A stretch of DNA of 64,000 nucleotides from Perlucidibaca piscinae DSM 21586 (GTDB taxonomy: Bacteria > Pseudomonadota > Gammaproteobacteria > Pseudomonadales > Moraxellaceae), in the NCBI RefSeq assembly GCF_000420045.1, contig NZ_ATUE01000007.1, forward strand, positions 288,999 through 352,998, given 5' to 3'. A program made the position numbers and the translations under genes. Under the pieces are notes generated by a model that did no database searches, was not told the DNA's origin, and saw only the letters and a list, made by a program, of their open reading frames with translations. Below are positions 18,363 through 27,555 of the stretch, in pieces. Each line of letters begins with the position of its first letter. Positions within the stretch are counted from its first letter, which is position 1.

Positions 18363-18800
18363 ATGATGGACATACAGCAGGTCATGCAGTACCTGCCGCA
18401 GCGTTACCCCTTTCTCATGGTCGATCGCGTGCTCGAGGTGGAGAAGGGCAAGCGCATCGTGGGCTACAAGAACCTGACCATGAACGAGGAATTCTTCCAG
18501 GGACACTTCCCCGGCAAGCCCCTGATGCCTGGCGTCATGATGGTCGAGGCCATGGCACAGATCGCCGGCGTGCTCGGTTTCGTGACCCATGACAAGCGTC
18601 CGGCAGATGGTCATCTCTACGTCTTTGCCGGTGCCGACAACATCCGTTTCAAGCGCATGGTCATTCCCGGTGATCGCCTCACGCTCGAGGCCGTCGCCAC
18701 CGGGTCGCGACGCCATATCCACAAGTTCAGCTGCCGTGCCCTCGTCGACGGGGAACTGGCAGCCAGTGCAGACATCCTGATTGCGGAGCAGAAGCTATGA
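18363..18800 (+). CDS. fabZ: (3R)-hydroxyacyl-ACP dehydratase FabZ
   Basis: Hotdog-fold dehydratase of fatty-acid elongation; competes with LpxA/LpxD for hydroxyacyl-ACP. The product is 145 residues. Catalytic histidine and glutamate lie in HFPGKPLMPGVMMVEAMAQ around residues 50-68. The reading frame is open further upstream, but the ATG at 18363 (or 18366) follows GGGAG at 18351-18355 and gives the family length. The last four bases overlap lpxA. Confidence 0.96.
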   Translation: MMDIQQVMQYLPQRYPFLMVDRVLEVEKGKRIVGYKNLTMNEEFFQGHFPGKPLMPGVMMVEAMAQIAGVLGFVTHDKRPADGHLYVFAGADNIRFKRMVIPGDRLTLEAVATGSRRHIHKFSCRALVDGELAASADILIAEQKL

Positions 18801-19573
18801 CCCGGATTCACGCCACGGCGATTGTTGATCCGCGTGCCGAGCTGGCCGACGATGTTGAGGTCGGACCTTACAGTCTCATCGGGCCCGATGTGCGCATCGG
18901 TGCCGGCACCTGGATCGGACCGCATGTCGTGGTCTCCGGGCCGACCGTCATCGGTCAGCGCAACCGCATCTTCCAGTTCGCCTCCATCGGCGCCGAATGC
19001 CAGGACAAGAAATACAGGGGTGAGCCCACCCGTCTCGAAATCGGGGATGACAACACCATCCGCGAAGCCTGCACCCTGCACCGCGGCACCGTGCAGGATG
19101 TCGGTCTGACCAAGGTCGGCAGCCGCAACCTGCTCATGGTCAATACCCACCTTGCCCATGACGTGGTGGTCGGCAACGACACCACCATTGCCAACAATGC
19201 TGCCATTGCCGGCCACGTCAAGATCGGCGACTTCGTCATCATCGGCGGCAACTCCGGCGTGCACCAGTTCTGCCACATCGGCTCCTATTCCATGCTTGGT
19301 GGCGGCACCACCGTGTACAAGGACGTGCCGGCCTTCGTCATGGCCAACGGCAACCCGGCCGAGCCACGCAGCATGAACTTCGAGGGCATGAAGCGCAAAG
19401 GCTGGAGCGCCGAGACCATCCAGGCCCTGCGCAAGGCCTACAAGGTCGTGTTCCGCGACGGCCTGACGCTCGATGCGGCCTACCCGCTGCTTGAGGAGCT
19501 GGCTGGCGTGGCACCCGAGGTGAACATCTTCATCGACTCGCTGCGGGCCTCCACCCGCGGCATCATCCGCTGA
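18797..19573 (+). CDS. lpxA: UDP-N-acetylglucosamine acyltransferase
   Basis: First step of lipid A synthesis: transfers 3-hydroxyacyl from ACP to UDP-GlcNAc. 258 residues, beta-helix of hexapeptide repeats from about 1 to 190, then a helical C-terminal domain. The catalytic histidine is in VNTHLAHDVVVGN near residue 120. Start overlaps fabZ by ATGA. Confidence 0.97.
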   Translation: MTRIHATAIVDPRAELADDVEVGPYSLIGPDVRIGAGTWIGPHVVVSGPTVIGQRNRIFQFASIGAECQDKKYRGEPTRLEIGDDNTIREACTLHRGTVQDVGLTKVGSRNLLMVNTHLAHDVVVGNDTTIANNAAIAGHVKIGDFVIIGGNSGVHQFCHIGSYSMLGGGTTVYKDVPAFVMANGNPAEPRSMNFEGMKRKGWSAETIQALRKAYKVVFRDGLTLDAAYPLLEELAGVAPEVNIFIDSLRASTRGIIR

Positions 19574-19581
19574 GCCGTCCG

Positions 19582-20784
19582 ATGCGCCCCGACGGCCCCA
19601 TTTTCGGGATCGTCGCCGGGGAAGCCTCCGGTGACACTCTGGGTGCCGGGCTGATTCGAGCCCTGCGCCAGCATTATCCGCACGCCCGCTTCATCGGCAT
19701 CGCCGGCCCGCAGATGCTTGCCGAAGGTGCCGAGACCCTGGTGCCCATGGAGCGTCTGTCGGTCATGGGCCTGGTCGAGGTGCTCGGGCGCCTGCGCGAG
19801 CTGTTCCAGGTGCGCGACCAGCTCATTGCGCGCCTGCAGGCCGAAGGCATCACCGCCTTCATCGGCATCGACGCCCCCGACTTCAATCTGCGCATTGCCG
19901 CCGCGCTCAAGCAGCAGGGCATTCCCACCGTGCACTACGTCAGTCCCTCGGTCTGGGCCTGGCGTCAGGGCCGGGTCAAGGGCATACGCGCCAGCATAGA
20001 CCTGATGCTCTGTCTGCTGCCGTTCGAGAAGGCGTTCTACGACCAGCACGACGTCCGCGCCGTGTTTGTCGGGCACCCTCTGGCCGACAGTCTGCCATTG
20101 CAGCCGGATGTGGCGGCTGCCCGTGCCCGTCTTGGCGAGCACGGCCAGGGGCGCATCATCGCGCTGCTGCCGGGCAGCCGGCGCGGCGAAGTGCACAGCC
20201 TGCTGCCCCTGCTGCTTGAGGCCGCCGATCTGCTGCAGGCACGTCTGCCGGATGTGCGTTTCCTGATCCCCGCCATCAATGCCGAGCGTCGCCGCGACAT
20301 TGACCAGCTGCTCGCCAGTCATGCCGTCCGGTCCGGCCGCTCGCCGCTGCAGGTCACGGTTCATGATGATCGCGTCGGGCATGATGTCGGCCGTGTCGTG
20401 ATGTCGGCGGCCGAACTGGTGTTGCTGGCCTCCGGAACGGCGACCCTGGAAGCCATGCTGCTCAAGAAGCCCATGGTGGTGACCTACCGTCTGCACTGGC
20501 TGACCTGGCTGATCGCGCGCTGGCTGGTTCGCATCCCGTTTGTCAGCCTGCCCAACCTGCTCGCCAACCGGCGTCTGGTACCTGAACTGCTGCAGCGCCA
20601 GGCCACGCCGGCCAATGTCGCGCGCGAGGCCGAAGCCTGGCTGACCGACCCGGAGCGCGTTCAGGACGCCCGGGCCAGCTATGCCGTGCTGCATGAGCAG
20701 CTGCGCCAGGACGCCAGCGAGACCGGTGCCCGTGCCATCGTGGCATTGCTGCAGGCGCGTCCGGCACCGGATCAGGCAGGCTGA
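19582..20784 (+). CDS. lpxB: Lipid A disaccharide synthase
   Basis: Glycosyltransferase family 19 enzyme that joins UDP-diacylglucosamine with lipid X at the inner membrane. The product is 400 residues, with the N-terminal GIVAGEASGDTLGA motif, HYVSPSVWAWRQGR near residue 115 and LLASGTATLEAMLLKKPMVV near 280. It lies eight bases after lpxA. Confidence 0.97.
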   Translation: MRPDGPIFGIVAGEASGDTLGAGLIRALRQHYPHARFIGIAGPQMLAEGAETLVPMERLSVMGLVEVLGRLRELFQVRDQLIARLQAEGITAFIGIDAPDFNLRIAAALKQQGIPTVHYVSPSVWAWRQGRVKGIRASIDLMLCLLPFEKAFYDQHDVRAVFVGHPLADSLPLQPDVAAARARLGEHGQGRIIALLPGSRRGEVHSLLPLLLEAADLLQARLPDVRFLIPAINAERRRDIDQLLASHAVRSGRSPLQVTVHDDRVGHDVGRVVMSAAELVLLASGTATLEAMLLKKPMVVTYRLHWLTWLIARWLVRIPFVSLPNLLANRRLVPELLQRQATPANVAREAEAWLTDPERVQDARASYAVLHEQLRQDASETGARAIVALLQARPAPDQAG

Positions 20785-20793
20785 GCACCAGCC

Positions 20794-21423
20794 ATGACGC
20801 GTCGCACACGCACAGCACTGCCCGTGGATGACCTGTTTGCCGCCTTGCCGTCAGGCACCTTGGTCGCCGGGGTGGACGAGGTCGGTCGCGGCCCGCTGGT
20901 GGGGGCGGTGGTGACCGCGGCGGTCATTCTCGATCCGGCGCGTCCCATCGCTGGTCTGGCGGACTCCAAGAAGCTCACCGCGGCTCGCCGCGAAGCCCTG
21001 GCAGTACAGATTCGCGAGCAGGCGCTGGCCTGGTCGCTGGGCCATGCCGAGCCCCGGGAAATCGACGAGATCAACATCCTGCAGGCCACCATGCTGGCCA
21101 TGCAGCGGGCGGTGGCCGGGCTTGCCACGCGGCCGGACCAAGTGCTGATCGACGGCAACCGCTGCCCGCTGCTGGCCATGCCGGCGCGGGCCATCGTCAA
21201 AGGCGATGCCCTGGTACCAGCCATCAGTGCCGCCAGCATTCTTGCCAAGGTCGCTCGCGATGCCGAGATGCAGCAGCTGCATCTGCGTCATCCCGGCTAC
21301 GGCTTTGATCGGCACAAGGGCTACCCCACGGCCGAGCACCTCGAGGCCTTGCGCCGACTGGGCCCTTTGCCGGAACATCGTCGCTCGTTCGCACCCGTGC
21401 GCAACCTGCTGACTCCCGCCTGA
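20794..21423 (+). CDS. rnhB: Ribonuclease HII
   Basis: Removes ribonucleotides from DNA, including those misincorporated by polymerase. 209 residues with the acidic catalytic motif GVDEVGRGPLVG near residue 25, LADSKKLTAARR and VLIDGNRCPLL; the C-terminal half has GDALVPAISAASILAKVARD. It is nine bases after lpxB and seven before dnaE, the order seen in many gammaproteobacteria. Confidence 0.96.
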   Translation: MTRRTRTALPVDDLFAALPSGTLVAGVDEVGRGPLVGAVVTAAVILDPARPIAGLADSKKLTAARREALAVQIREQALAWSLGHAEPREIDEINILQATMLAMQRAVAGLATRPDQVLIDGNRCPLLAMPARAIVKGDALVPAISAASILAKVARDAEMQQLHLRHPGYGFDRHKGYPTAEHLEALRRLGPLPEHRRSFAPVRNLLTPA

Positions 21424-21430
21424 GATCTCC

Positions 21431-24400
21431 ATGACCGCCTTTGTGCATCTGCGCATCCATTCCGAGTTTTCACTGCTCGACTCCATCGTTCGCATTGATG
21501 ACGCGGTCAAGGCCTGTGCCGCCGCCGGCATGCCGGCCCTGGCGATGACGGATCTCGGCAATCTCTATGGCCTGGTCAAGTTCTACAAGGCCGCCCAGGG
21601 CAAGGGCATCAAGCCGGTGTTCGGCGCCGACCTGGTGGTTCGGGATGGTGACCAGCTGTCCCTGCTGACAGCACTGGTGATGAATGATCGCGGCTACCGC
21701 AACCTGATTGCCCTGATCTCGCGCTCGTTCGTGGAAGGGCAGGAGCAGGGTCGTCCGGTGCTGCGTCGCGAGTGGATACGCCAGCAGCACGAGGGGCTGA
21801 TCTTCCTGCTGGGGCGTGGCAGCGATGTCGGTCTGGCCCTGCTCGGCAGCGACAGTTCGCAGGCCGACCGTCTGCTTGCGGACTGGCTGAGGCAGAGCCC
21901 GACGCGCGTCTACCTCGAGTTGCAGCGCACCAGCCGTGATGGTGACGAGGACTTCGTGCATGCCGCCGTGGCACTGGCGGCCCGGCAGTCCTGTGCCGTG
22001 GTGGCCACCAATGACGTGCGCTTTCTCACTCCCGACGCCTTTGATGCCCACGAGGTGCGTGTCTGCATTGCCCAGAGCTATGTGCTCGGCGATCCGCGCC
22101 GGCCACGCGAGTACAGCCCCGAGCAGTACCTGAAGACACCGGCACAGATGGCCGAGCTCTTTGCCGACATTCCCGAGGCACTCGCGAACACGGTCGAGAT
22201 CGCCCGACGCTGCTCGCTGGGCCTGTCCCTGGGCAAGAACTACCTGCCTGACTTTCCGGTGCCGGCCGGCCTGACCATGGCCGAGTATTTTGCCAAGCTC
22301 TCGCACGAGGGCCTGCAGAAGCGCCTCGACAAGCTCTTCGACCGCAGCCGTCCGGACATGCCGGCCATCGAGGCCGAGTACAAGGCGCGTCTGGATTTCG
22401 AGCTCAACATCATCAACCAGATGGGGTTCGCGGGTTACTTCCTCATCGTCATGGACTTCATTGCCTGGGCCAAGAACAACGGCGTGCCCGTAGGGCCGGG
22501 CCGGGGCTCGGGCGCCGGCTCGCTGGTCGCCTATTCGCTGTTCATCACCGATCTGGACCCGATCAAGTACGACCTGCTGTTCGAGCGCTTCCTCAACCCC
22601 GAACGCGTGTCCATGCCCGACTTCGACATCGACTTCTGCATGGAAGGTCGCGATCGCGTCATCGAGTACGTAGCCAACCACTACGGCCGCGAGGCGGTGT
22701 CGCAGATCATCACCTTCGGCACCATGGCCGCCAAGGCGGTGGTGCGTGACGTCGCGCGCGTGCTCGGCAAGTCCTACGGTCTCGCCGACCGCATCTCCAA
22801 GCTGATCCCGTTCACGCCCGGCATTTCGCTGCAGGAGGCGCGCGAACAGGAGCCCCAGCTCGACGAGCTGCTCAGCACGCCGGGCCTGTCCGACCACGAG
22901 GACGCGCTCGAGATCTGGGACATGGCCCTGCAGCTCGAGGGCATCACCCGTGGCGTCGGCAAGCATGCAGGTGGCGTGCTCATCGCGCCCGGCAAGCTCA
23001 CCGACTTCACCGCGGTGTTCTGCGACGACGAGGGCAAGTGGGTCAGCCAGTATGACAAGGACGATGTCGAGGCTGTCGGCCTGGTCAAGTTCGACTTCCT
23101 CGGCCTGCGCACGCTGACCATCATCGACTGGGCGCTCAAGGACATCAATGCCAAGCGCGCCCGTCGTGGCGAGGCGCCCATCGACATCGAGCGCATTCCG
23201 CTGGATGACCCCGAGCCCTACAAGCTCATGTCGGAGGGCAGGACCACCGCCGTGTTCCAGCTCGAATCGCGTGGCATGAAGGAGCTGATCAAGAAGCTCA
23301 AGCCATCCCGCTTCGAGGACGTGGTGGCGCTGGTGGCGCTGTATCGTCCGGGTCCGCTGGAGTCGGGCATGGTCGACGACTTCATCAACCGCAAGCACGG
23401 CCGTGCCGACGTGGCCTATCCGCACCCGGATCTGGAGCCGGTGCTGGAGAACACCTACGGCGTCATCCTGTACCAGGAGCAGGTGATGCAGATCGCGCAG
23501 GTGCTGGCCGGCTACTCGCTCGGTGGCGCCGACATGCTGCGTCGCGCCATGGGCAAGAAGAAGCCCGAGGAGATGGCCAAGGAGCGCGTCAAGTTCATGG
23601 AGGGCTCGGGCGCCCGTGGCGTCGACCCGAACCAGGCCGGCGGCATCTTCGACCTGATGGAGAAGTTCGCCGGCTACGGCTTCAACAAGTCGCACTCTGC
23701 CGCCTACGCGCTGGTGTCATACCAGACCGCCTGGCTCAAGGTGAATTACCCGGCCGAGTTCATGGCAGCGGTGCTGTCCTCGGAAATGGCCAACACCGAC
23801 AAGATCGTCACCTTCATCGAAGAGTGTCGCGCCATGGGGCTGAAGATTCTGCCGCCGGCGGTGAATCACTCCAGCTTCCGTTTCCTCGCCAACGATCAGG
23901 GCGAGGTGGTCTACGGTCTCGGCGCCATCAAGGGCGTGGGCGAGGGGCCGGTGGAGTCCCTGCTGCGCGCACGCGCCCAGGACGGCGTCTTCAGCGACCT
24001 GTTCGACTTCTGTCGCCGGGTTGATCTCAGGAAGCTCAACAAGCGCGCCCTCGAGGCCCTCATCCGTGCCGGTGCGCTGGACCAGCAGGGGCCGCACCGT
24101 GCCGTGCTCATGGCCAGCATCGAGGCTGCCGTGGCGGCGGCCGAGCAGCAGGCGCGCAATGCCGACATCGGCATGGTCGACCTGTTCGGTGATGTCCATG
24201 AGGCCGGACCGGCCGGGGAGTGGGCCGAGGCGCTGGCGTGGAGCGAGGACGAGCGGCTTCAGGCCGAGAAGGAGACGCTGGGGCTCTATCTCACCGGGCA
24301 CCCCATCGACCAGTACGAGAGCGAGCTGGGCCGCTTCGTGCAGGCGCGCCTGGCCGATCTGCAGCCGACCCGGCGCGGCCAGAACACCACGGTGGCCGGG

Positions 24401-24892
24401 CTGCTGATCGGCCACCGCATCGTCAAGGGCCAGCGCAGCAGCCGCTGCTTCCTGACCCTAGATGATCGCACCGGACGTGTCGAGGTCACCGTGTTCGGCG
24501 ACCTGCTCGACCAGGTGCGTCCGCTGCTCGCGGCCGAAGGCGTGCTGGTCATCGAGGGCGAGGTGTCCATGGACGAGTATGCCGGGGCGCTCAAGGTGGT
24601 GGCGCGCCAGGTCATGCCGCTGGCGGCGGCACGCAGCCAGTACAGCAAGGGGCTGGAGCTGGCGGTGCCGGTGGCGCTGGGGCTGCGCGGCGTGCACGAG
24701 CTCACCGAATGGCTGCAGGCGCACCGTGCCCCGGCCGAGTCTGCAGGCACCAGCCTGCGCTTCCGCATCCTGCATCCGGCGGCCGATGCCCTGCTGCAGG
24801 CCGGCAGCCAATGGCGCATGAGCCTGACCGACGGGCTCCTGCGCGGCCTGCGTCAGCGCCTGGGTCACGATGGCGTGAAAGTACTCTATTGA
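21431..24892 (+). CDS. dnaE: DNA polymerase III alpha subunit
   Basis: Replicative polymerase catalytic subunit, 1153 residues, full length. The PHP domain begins with FVHLRIHSEFSLLDS. The palm motif PVGPGRGSGAGSLVAY is near residue 355 and the catalytic MPDFDIDFCMEGR near 395. A helix-hairpin-helix region with KSHSAAYALVSYQTAW lies near 755, and an OB fold (TVAGLLIGHRIVKGQRS) is near 990. Confidence 0.98.
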   Translation: MTAFVHLRIHSEFSLLDSIVRIDDAVKACAAAGMPALAMTDLGNLYGLVKFYKAAQGKGIKPVFGADLVVRDGDQLSLLTALVMNDRGYRNLIALISRSFVEGQEQGRPVLRREWIRQQHEGLIFLLGRGSDVGLALLGSDSSQADRLLADWLRQSPTRVYLELQRTSRDGDEDFVHAAVALAARQSCAVVATNDVRFLTPDAFDAHEVRVCIAQSYVLGDPRRPREYSPEQYLKTPAQMAELFADIPEALANTVEIARRCSLGLSLGKNYLPDFPVPAGLTMAEYFAKLSHEGLQKRLDKLFDRSRPDMPAIEAEYKARLDFELNIINQMGFAGYFLIVMDFIAWAKNNGVPVGPGRGSGAGSLVAYSLFITDLDPIKYDLLFERFLNPERVSMPDFDIDFCMEGRDRVIEYVANHYGREAVSQIITFGTMAAKAVVRDVARVLGKSYGLADRISKLIPFTPGISLQEAREQEPQLDELLSTPGLSDHEDALEIWDMALQLEGITRGVGKHAGGVLIAPGKLTDFTAVFCDDEGKWVSQYDKDDVEAVGLVKFDFLGLRTLTIIDWALKDINAKRARRGEAPIDIERIPLDDPEPYKLMSEGRTTAVFQLESRGMKELIKKLKPSRFEDVVALVALYRPGPLESGMVDDFINRKHGRADVAYPHPDLEPVLENTYGVILYQEQVMQIAQVLAGYSLGGADMLRRAMGKKKPEEMAKERVKFMEGSGARGVDPNQAGGIFDLMEKFAGYGFNKSHSAAYALVSYQTAWLKVNYPAEFMAAVLSSEMANTDKIVTFIEECRAMGLKILPPAVNHSSFRFLANDQGEVVYGLGAIKGVGEGPVESLLRARAQDGVFSDLFDFCRRVDLRKLNKRALEALIRAGALDQQGPHRAVLMASIEAAVAAAEQQARNADIGMVDLFGDVHEAGPAGEWAEALAWSEDERLQAEKETLGLYLTGHPIDQYESELGRFVQARLADLQPTRRGQNTTVAGLLIGHRIVKGQRSSRCFLTLDDRTGRVEVTVFGDLLDQVRPLLAAEGVLVIEGEVSMDEYAGALKVVARQVMPLAAARSQYSKGLELAVPVALGLRGVHELTEWLQAHRAPAESAGTSLRFRILHPAADALLQAGSQWRMSLTDGLLRGLRQRLGHDGVKVLY

Positions 24893-24918
24893 CACAGGAT
24901 CAGACAGAGTGGGTCATC

Positions 24919-24943
24919 AGCCGTTTATTGCCGGACGGCTTTT
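24919..24943 (+). terminator. Weak terminator-like stem between dnaE and accA
   Basis: AGCCGT and ACGGCT pair across a 10-base loop and are followed by TTTT. The short 6-base-pair stem suggests partial termination at most. A -10-like TACACT at 24947-24952 just after it may serve accA. Confidence 0.4.
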
Positions 24944-24977
24944 GCATACACTCCGGTCATGACTCAGGGATTTGCGC

Positions 24978-25940
24978 ATGAACCCGAATTATCTCGATTT
25001 TGAACAGCCGATCGCCGAACTTGAGGCCAAGATCGAAGGCCTGCGCGCCGTCGGCAAGGGCACCAGCCTGAACATTGAGGAAGAGGTGCAGCGCCTGCGT
25101 GAAAAGGGCGTGAAGCTCACCGAGGACATCTTCGCCAACCTCAGTGCCTGGCAGGTGTCGCAGATTTCCCGTCACCCGCGCCGTCCCTACACCATGGACT
25201 ACATGACGCGCATCTTCACCGATTTCGACGAGCTGCACGGTGACCGCAGCTTTGCCGACGACGCTGCCATCGTTGCCGGCACCGCGCGTTTCCTGGGCGA
25301 GCCCGTCATGGTCATCGGTCACCAGAAGGGTCGTGACGTGCGCGAAAAGGTGCGTCGCAACTTCGGCATGCCGCGTCCCGAGGGCTATCGCAAGGCCCTG
25401 CGCCTGATGGAGATGGCCGAGCGCTTCCGCATGCCCCTGTTCACCTTCATCGACACGCCTGGCGCCTATCCCGGCATTGATGCCGAGGAGCGTGGCCAGA
25501 GCGAGGCCATCGCGCGCAATCTCGCGGTGATGTCGCGACTCAGGACGCCGGTGATCTCCACGGTGATCGGCGAGGGCGGCTCCGGTGGCGCGCTCGCCAT
25601 CGGCGTCTGCGACAGCCTGTTGATGCTGCAGTACAGCACCTATTCGGTGATCTCGCCGGAAGGCTGCGCCTCCATCCTCTGGAAGACGGCGGCCAAGGCA
25701 CCGGAAGCCGCCGAGGCCATGAATCTCACGGCCAGCCGCCTGAAGAGCCTGGGGTTTGTCGACGAGCTGGTCGAGGAGCCCCTCGGTGGTGCCCACCGCG
25801 ACATGGACGTGATGGCGGACACCCTGCGCAAGGCGCTGCTGCGCCAGCTCAAGAAGCTGCGCACGCTGGATCACGACAGCCTGCTCACCCGTCGCTACGA
25901 GCGTCTGATGAGCTACGGCAACACCCTGCCGGTCGCTTGA
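24978..25940 (+). CDS. accA: Acetyl-CoA carboxylase carboxyltransferase subunit alpha
   Basis: With AccD transfers carboxyl from biotin to acetyl-CoA, the first committed step of fatty-acid synthesis. The 320-residue product starts MNPNYLDFEQPIAELE. It carries the biotin-carboxyl-binding oxyanion region FIDTPGAYPGIDAEERGQ near 150 and GEGGSGGALAIGVCD near 195. An in-frame TTG two codons upstream is less likely than the ATG. The stop overlaps the tilS start. Confidence 0.97.
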   Translation: MNPNYLDFEQPIAELEAKIEGLRAVGKGTSLNIEEEVQRLREKGVKLTEDIFANLSAWQVSQISRHPRRPYTMDYMTRIFTDFDELHGDRSFADDAAIVAGTARFLGEPVMVIGHQKGRDVREKVRRNFGMPRPEGYRKALRLMEMAERFRMPLFTFIDTPGAYPGIDAEERGQSEAIARNLAVMSRLRTPVISTVIGEGGSGGALAIGVCDSLLMLQYSTYSVISPEGCASILWKTAAKAPEAAEAMNLTASRLKSLGFVDELVEEPLGGAHRDMDVMADTLRKALLRQLKKLRTLDHDSLLTRRYERLMSYGNTLPVA

Positions 25941-27292
25941 GCGCCCGCGACAGCGATCACCCGGTCGGCGCCCTGCGGCAGTTCCTGCAGGCGCGTCGCC
26001 TTGACGCGCCAGGCATCGCCGGCGTGGTGGTCGGCCTCAGCGGCGGCCCCGATTCCCTGACCCTTCTGCTGGCTGCGGCCGCCGTCGTGCCCGAGACGGG
26101 CCTGCGCCTGCGTGCCCTGCATGTTCACCATGGTCTGCATGCCGATGCCGATGCCTGGGCCGCGCAGGCCATGGCGCAGTCGGCTGCCGCCGGCGTGCCC
26201 TGCCGGGTGTTGCGCGTTCGAGTTGCCGACGAGGCCAGCCTCGAGGCAGCTGCGCGCCGGGCGCGTTATGACGCGCTGGCGGCTGCCTTGGCGTCCGATG
26301 AGGCGCTGCTGCTGGCACATCACCTGGACGACCAGGCCGAGACCCTGCTGCTGCGCCTGATGCGCGGTGCCGGCCTGCATGGCCTGGCCGGCATGCGGCC
26401 GTTATCATCCTGGCGCAGCGACGACGGGCGCACGATCGCGCGCTGGCGGCCCTGGCTGGCACTGCCGCGCACCACGCTGGAGCGCTGGCGGCCACGAGCG
26501 CTGGCCTGCCTGCGCAGTCATGACCCGTCACTGCCCGAAGCCGCGCTGCTGCCGGTGGCCGATCCCGCCAATCATGATGCCCGTTTCGACCGCAGCCTGC
26601 TGCGCCATGAGCTGCTGCCGCTGCTGGCCTCGCGCTGGCCGGAGGCGGCGGGGCAGCTGGCGCGCAGTGCCGCGCAGCTGGCGGCGCAGGCCTCGGCTCT
26701 GGATGCGCTGGCGGATGCGCTGCTGGCCAGTGCGGGCGTTCGCGCCGATGCACCCGGGCCATTGCCACTGCCGATGCTGGCGGCGCTGAATGACGCGGCG
26801 CTGCAAGCCGTGCTGGCGCGCTGGCTGGTGCGGCGTGGCGCAGCGCCGCTGCCGGTGCGCTACTGGCCACGAGTACGAGGCGAGCTGCTGGCGGCGCGGG
26901 AGGATGCCCAGCCCAGGCTGAGCTGGTCTGGCTGGTCGCTGCGCCGCTATCGCCAGCAGGTGCATCTGCTGGCGGATGCCGATGTGCAGCCACTGCCTGC
27001 CGAGGGCGTGAGCTGGCCTGATCCGCGTCAGCCCGTGCTGTGGGCTGGCCGGACATGGCGCGTCGGGGAGCTGGTGAGCGATCTGGCCGAGGACGACCCC
27101 CGCCTGACGCGTCCGTGGCGGCTGGCCCCGCGTCAGGGCGGCGAGCGCTGGCGACCGCCGGGCAGCGCGCATTCGGTGTCGGTGAAGCACTGGTGTCAGC
27201 AGCAGGGCATTCCGCCGTGGCAGCGGGAGCGGGTGGTGCTGGTCTGGGCGGGGGATGATGTGCTTGCCGTCAGCGTTGGCGCAGTCACGTGA
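25937..27292 (+). CDS. tilS: tRNA(Ile)-lysidine synthetase
   Basis: Modifies C34 of the CAU-anticodon tRNA-Ile to lysidine so that it reads AUA. The ATP pyrophosphatase loop is VGLSGGPDSLTLLLA near residue 33, and HHLDDQAETLLLRLMRGAG near 115 is the second family motif. At 451 residues it has the N-domain, a linker and the C-terminal tRNA-binding domain (RWRPPGSAHSVSVKHWCQQQ in parts). The only standard start is TTG at 25937, overlapping the accA stop as TTGA, so expression should be coupled to accA. Confidence 0.95.
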   Translation: MSARDSDHPVGALRQFLQARRLDAPGIAGVVVGLSGGPDSLTLLLAAAAVVPETGLRLRALHVHHGLHADADAWAAQAMAQSAAAGVPCRVLRVRVADEASLEAAARRARYDALAAALASDEALLLAHHLDDQAETLLLRLMRGAGLHGLAGMRPLSSWRSDDGRTIARWRPWLALPRTTLERWRPRALACLRSHDPSLPEAALLPVADPANHDARFDRSLLRHELLPLLASRWPEAAGQLARSAAQLAAQASALDALADALLASAGVRADAPGPLPLPMLAALNDAALQAVLARWLVRRGAAPLPVRYWPRVRGELLAAREDAQPRLSWSGWSLRRYRQQVHLLADADVQPLPAEGVSWPDPRQPVLWAGRTWRVGELVSDLAEDDPRLTRPWRLAPRQGGERWRPPGSAHSVSVKHWCQQQGIPPWQRERVVLVWAGDDVLAVSVGAVT

Positions 27293-27549
27293 GCACGCAG
27301 CCGCCGGCCCGAGCCATCATCGGCTTTCACCAGGACGAGGAAGGCCACTGGGTCGCCGATCTGTCCTGCGGTCATGGTCAGCACGTGCGTCATCAGCCGC
27401 CGTGGCAGAACCGTCCCTGGGTGATCACGCCCGAGGGGCGTGCCAGCCGGCTGGGCCTGACCTTGCCGTGCCGGCGCTGCGAGGAAGGCGATGGCGTATC
27501 GACGCGAGCGCCAACCGGTCCTGATGGCAGGCCGGCCGGCGAGTCCTGA
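27289..27549 (+). CDS. DUF3565-family small protein with possible metal site
   Basis: 86-residue protein of unknown function. The core GFHQDEEGHWVADLSCGH, then QHVRHQPPWQNRPWV, resembles the DUF3565 family as I remember it. A Cys-x-His pair (SCGH) and a Cys-x-x-Cys pair (LPCRRC) could bind zinc; this is inference. The C-terminal 20 residues are low-complexity. It starts with GTG at 27289, overlapping the tilS stop, so it is probably translated by coupling and expressed with accA-tilS. It is convergent with the TSUP gene six bases away; no terminator separates them. Confidence 0.75.
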   Translation: MSTQPPARAIIGFHQDEEGHWVADLSCGHGQHVRHQPPWQNRPWVITPEGRASRLGLTLPCRRCEEGDGVSTRAPTGPDGRPAGES

Positions 27550-27555
27550 ACGGAC

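Noticed and set aside
21470..23695. 741-codon open frame on the minus strand opposite dnaE
   Set aside because: Shadow of dnaE; low-complexity His/Leu/Val-rich sequence without motifs.
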